From positions 1-34,852 of the forward strand of contig JAQGOY010000139.1 in assembly GCA_028293375.1 (NCBI GenBank): a DNA stretch of 34,852 nt. The letters are read 5' to 3'. A program made the position numbers and the translations under genes. The DNA is from Verrucomicrobiales bacterium. Lineage in GTDB: Bacteria > Verrucomicrobiota > Verrucomicrobiia > Limisphaerales > JAQGOY01. Below the pieces are notes generated by a model, which saw only the letters and a list, made by a program, of their open reading frames with translations, had not been told where the DNA came from and ran no database searches. Below, in pieces: positions 34,057 to 34,852 of this stretch (the stretch's first letter is position 1; each line of letters begins with the position of its first letter).

Positions 34057-34852
34057 ATGGCAAAAAAAGCGCTGATTACAGGAATCACAGGTCAGGATGG
34101 CTCATACCTCGCGGAACTTTTGTTGGGCAAGGGCTACGAAGTTCACGGAATTATCCGCCGCGCCAGCACTTTCAACACCGGCCGGCTGGATAGCATTTAT
34201 TCAGATCCGCATTCCAGCAAATCCAGGCTTTTTTTGCATTACGGCGACCTTTCGGATGGAACCAATCTCGCCCGCCTCATTGGAAAAATCCAACCCGAGG
34301 AAATCTATAATCTTGCCGCCCAAAGCCATGTCCGTGTCAGTTTCGACTCGCCGGAATATACCACTGATATCGTGGCCACTGGAACCACTCGCCTGCTGGA
34401 AGCCATTCGCGAAGTCGGCATTAAGCCAAGATTTTACCAGGCCTCCTCCAGTGAGATGTACGGGCTTGTCCAGGAAGTCCCTCAGAAGGAATCCACTCCC
34501 TTTTATCCTCGCAGCCCATACGGGTGTGCTAAAGTATACTCTTATTGGATAACAGTGAATTACAGGGAATCTTATGGCATGCATGCCAGTAACGGCATCC
34601 TCTTCAACCACGAGTCTCCGCGCAGGGGCGAAACTTTCGTTACTCGTAAAATCACCCGGGCGGTCGCCCAAATCCAGGCTGGCCTTCAGGACAAACTCTA
34701 CCTGGGTAATCTGGATGCCAAGCGCGATTGGGGCTACGCCAAGGAATACGTCGAAGCCATGTGGCTCATGCTCCAGCAGGACAAACCCGACGATTACGTC
34801 ATTGCCACCAACCAGACTCACTCCATCCGCGAGTTTCTCGATGTCGCCTTCG
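34057..34852 (+). CDS. gmd: GDP-mannose 4,6-dehydratase, partial (runs off right edge)
   Basis: 265 residues of an open frame that leaves the window; full-length family members are about 340-370. The Rossmann motif [15 protein letters not shown] (NADP binding), [12 protein letters not shown] and [11 protein letters not shown] are near the N-terminus. The catalytic set shows SSSEMYG and the YxxxK pair in [12 protein letters not shown]. The substrate-binding segment [19 protein letters not shown] is intact. The enzyme makes GDP-4-keto-6-deoxymannose, the first step to GDP-fucose or related sugars for surface glycans. The ATG at 34057 has a TTTAGGA ribosome site. Confidence 0.96.
   Translation, partial: MAKKALITGITGQDGSYLAELLLGKGYEVHGIIRRASTFNTGRLDSIYSDPHSSKSRLFLHYGDLSDGTNLARLIGKIQPEEIYNLAAQSHVRVSFDSPEYTTDIVATGTTRLLEAIREVGIKPRFYQASSSEMYGLVQEVPQKESTPFYPRSPYGCAKVYSYWITVNYRESYGMHASNGILFNHESPRRGETFVTRKITRAVAQIQAGLQDKLYLGNLDAKRDWGYAKEYVEAMWLMLQQDKPDDYVIATNQTHSIREFLDVAF

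Overview
The window looks like a chromosomal segment of a free-living member of the Verrucomicrobiota (PVC group), probably of the Pedosphaera/Limisphaera kind. The best evidence is a 1526-residue PVC-type c-heme protein (propeller, HEAT-like repeats, CxxCH), a PQQ-type propeller gene, a DUF748 envelope protein, RNase Y and moderate G+C. This is inference from gene content. I saw no tRNA, rRNA, insertion sequence, prophage or CRISPR array.

Layout. 1-7388 (minus) is a tight run maf, two ABC-2 permeases, addB, addA (addA runs off the left edge); addB and addA overlap by ATGA. 7389-7858 holds no convincing gene. 7859-10509 (plus) has a secreted beta-helix protein of GH141-like appearance and an ACP phosphodiesterase. 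10517-15951 (minus) has an RlaP-type nucleotidyltransferase with an SH3-like front domain, a secreted type-B carboxylesterase, a lipoprotein-anchored truncated hemoglobin, a DUF748 protein and a DUF1802 protein. 16053-17288 (plus) is a nucleoside:H+ symporter, facing a zinc-ribbon/PH-domain membrane protein. 18315-21563 (plus) has a COG0523 metallochaperone GTPase, an FmdB-type zinc ribbon and a long membrane coiled-coil protein. 21564-23678 (minus) is a three-gene unit: a 44-residue small protein, a membrane protein of unknown function and a PQQ propeller. 23743-30034 (plus) has an SGNH lipoprotein, the giant heme protein, a coiled-coil/beta-barrel membrane protein and a 54-residue lipoprotein, closed by a strong bidirectional terminator. 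30083-33640 (minus) is rarA-fthC-rny. A structured non-coding region lies just upstream of rarA on the same strand, and gmd starts at 34057 and leaves the right edge.

Functional themes are double-strand-break processing and replication-fork repair (AddAB, RarA), RNA turnover (RNase Y), folate repair (FthC), nucleotide-pool cleaning (Maf), metal homeostasis and a large secreted or lipid-anchored set suited to polysaccharide breakdown and periplasmic redox chemistry.

The most interesting unlabelled signal is at 33650-33855. It is a long-range paired, rod-like RNA with a central bubble, a small hairpin on the 3' side of the bubble, an AT-rich promoter-like upstream region and a terminator-like hairpin. 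It sits next to rarA-fthC, a neighbourhood where 6S RNA genes are known in other phyla, so I propose it as a 6S RNA (ssrS) candidate. Two short genes below usual gene-calling limits (23544-23678 and 29870-30034) are also well supported.
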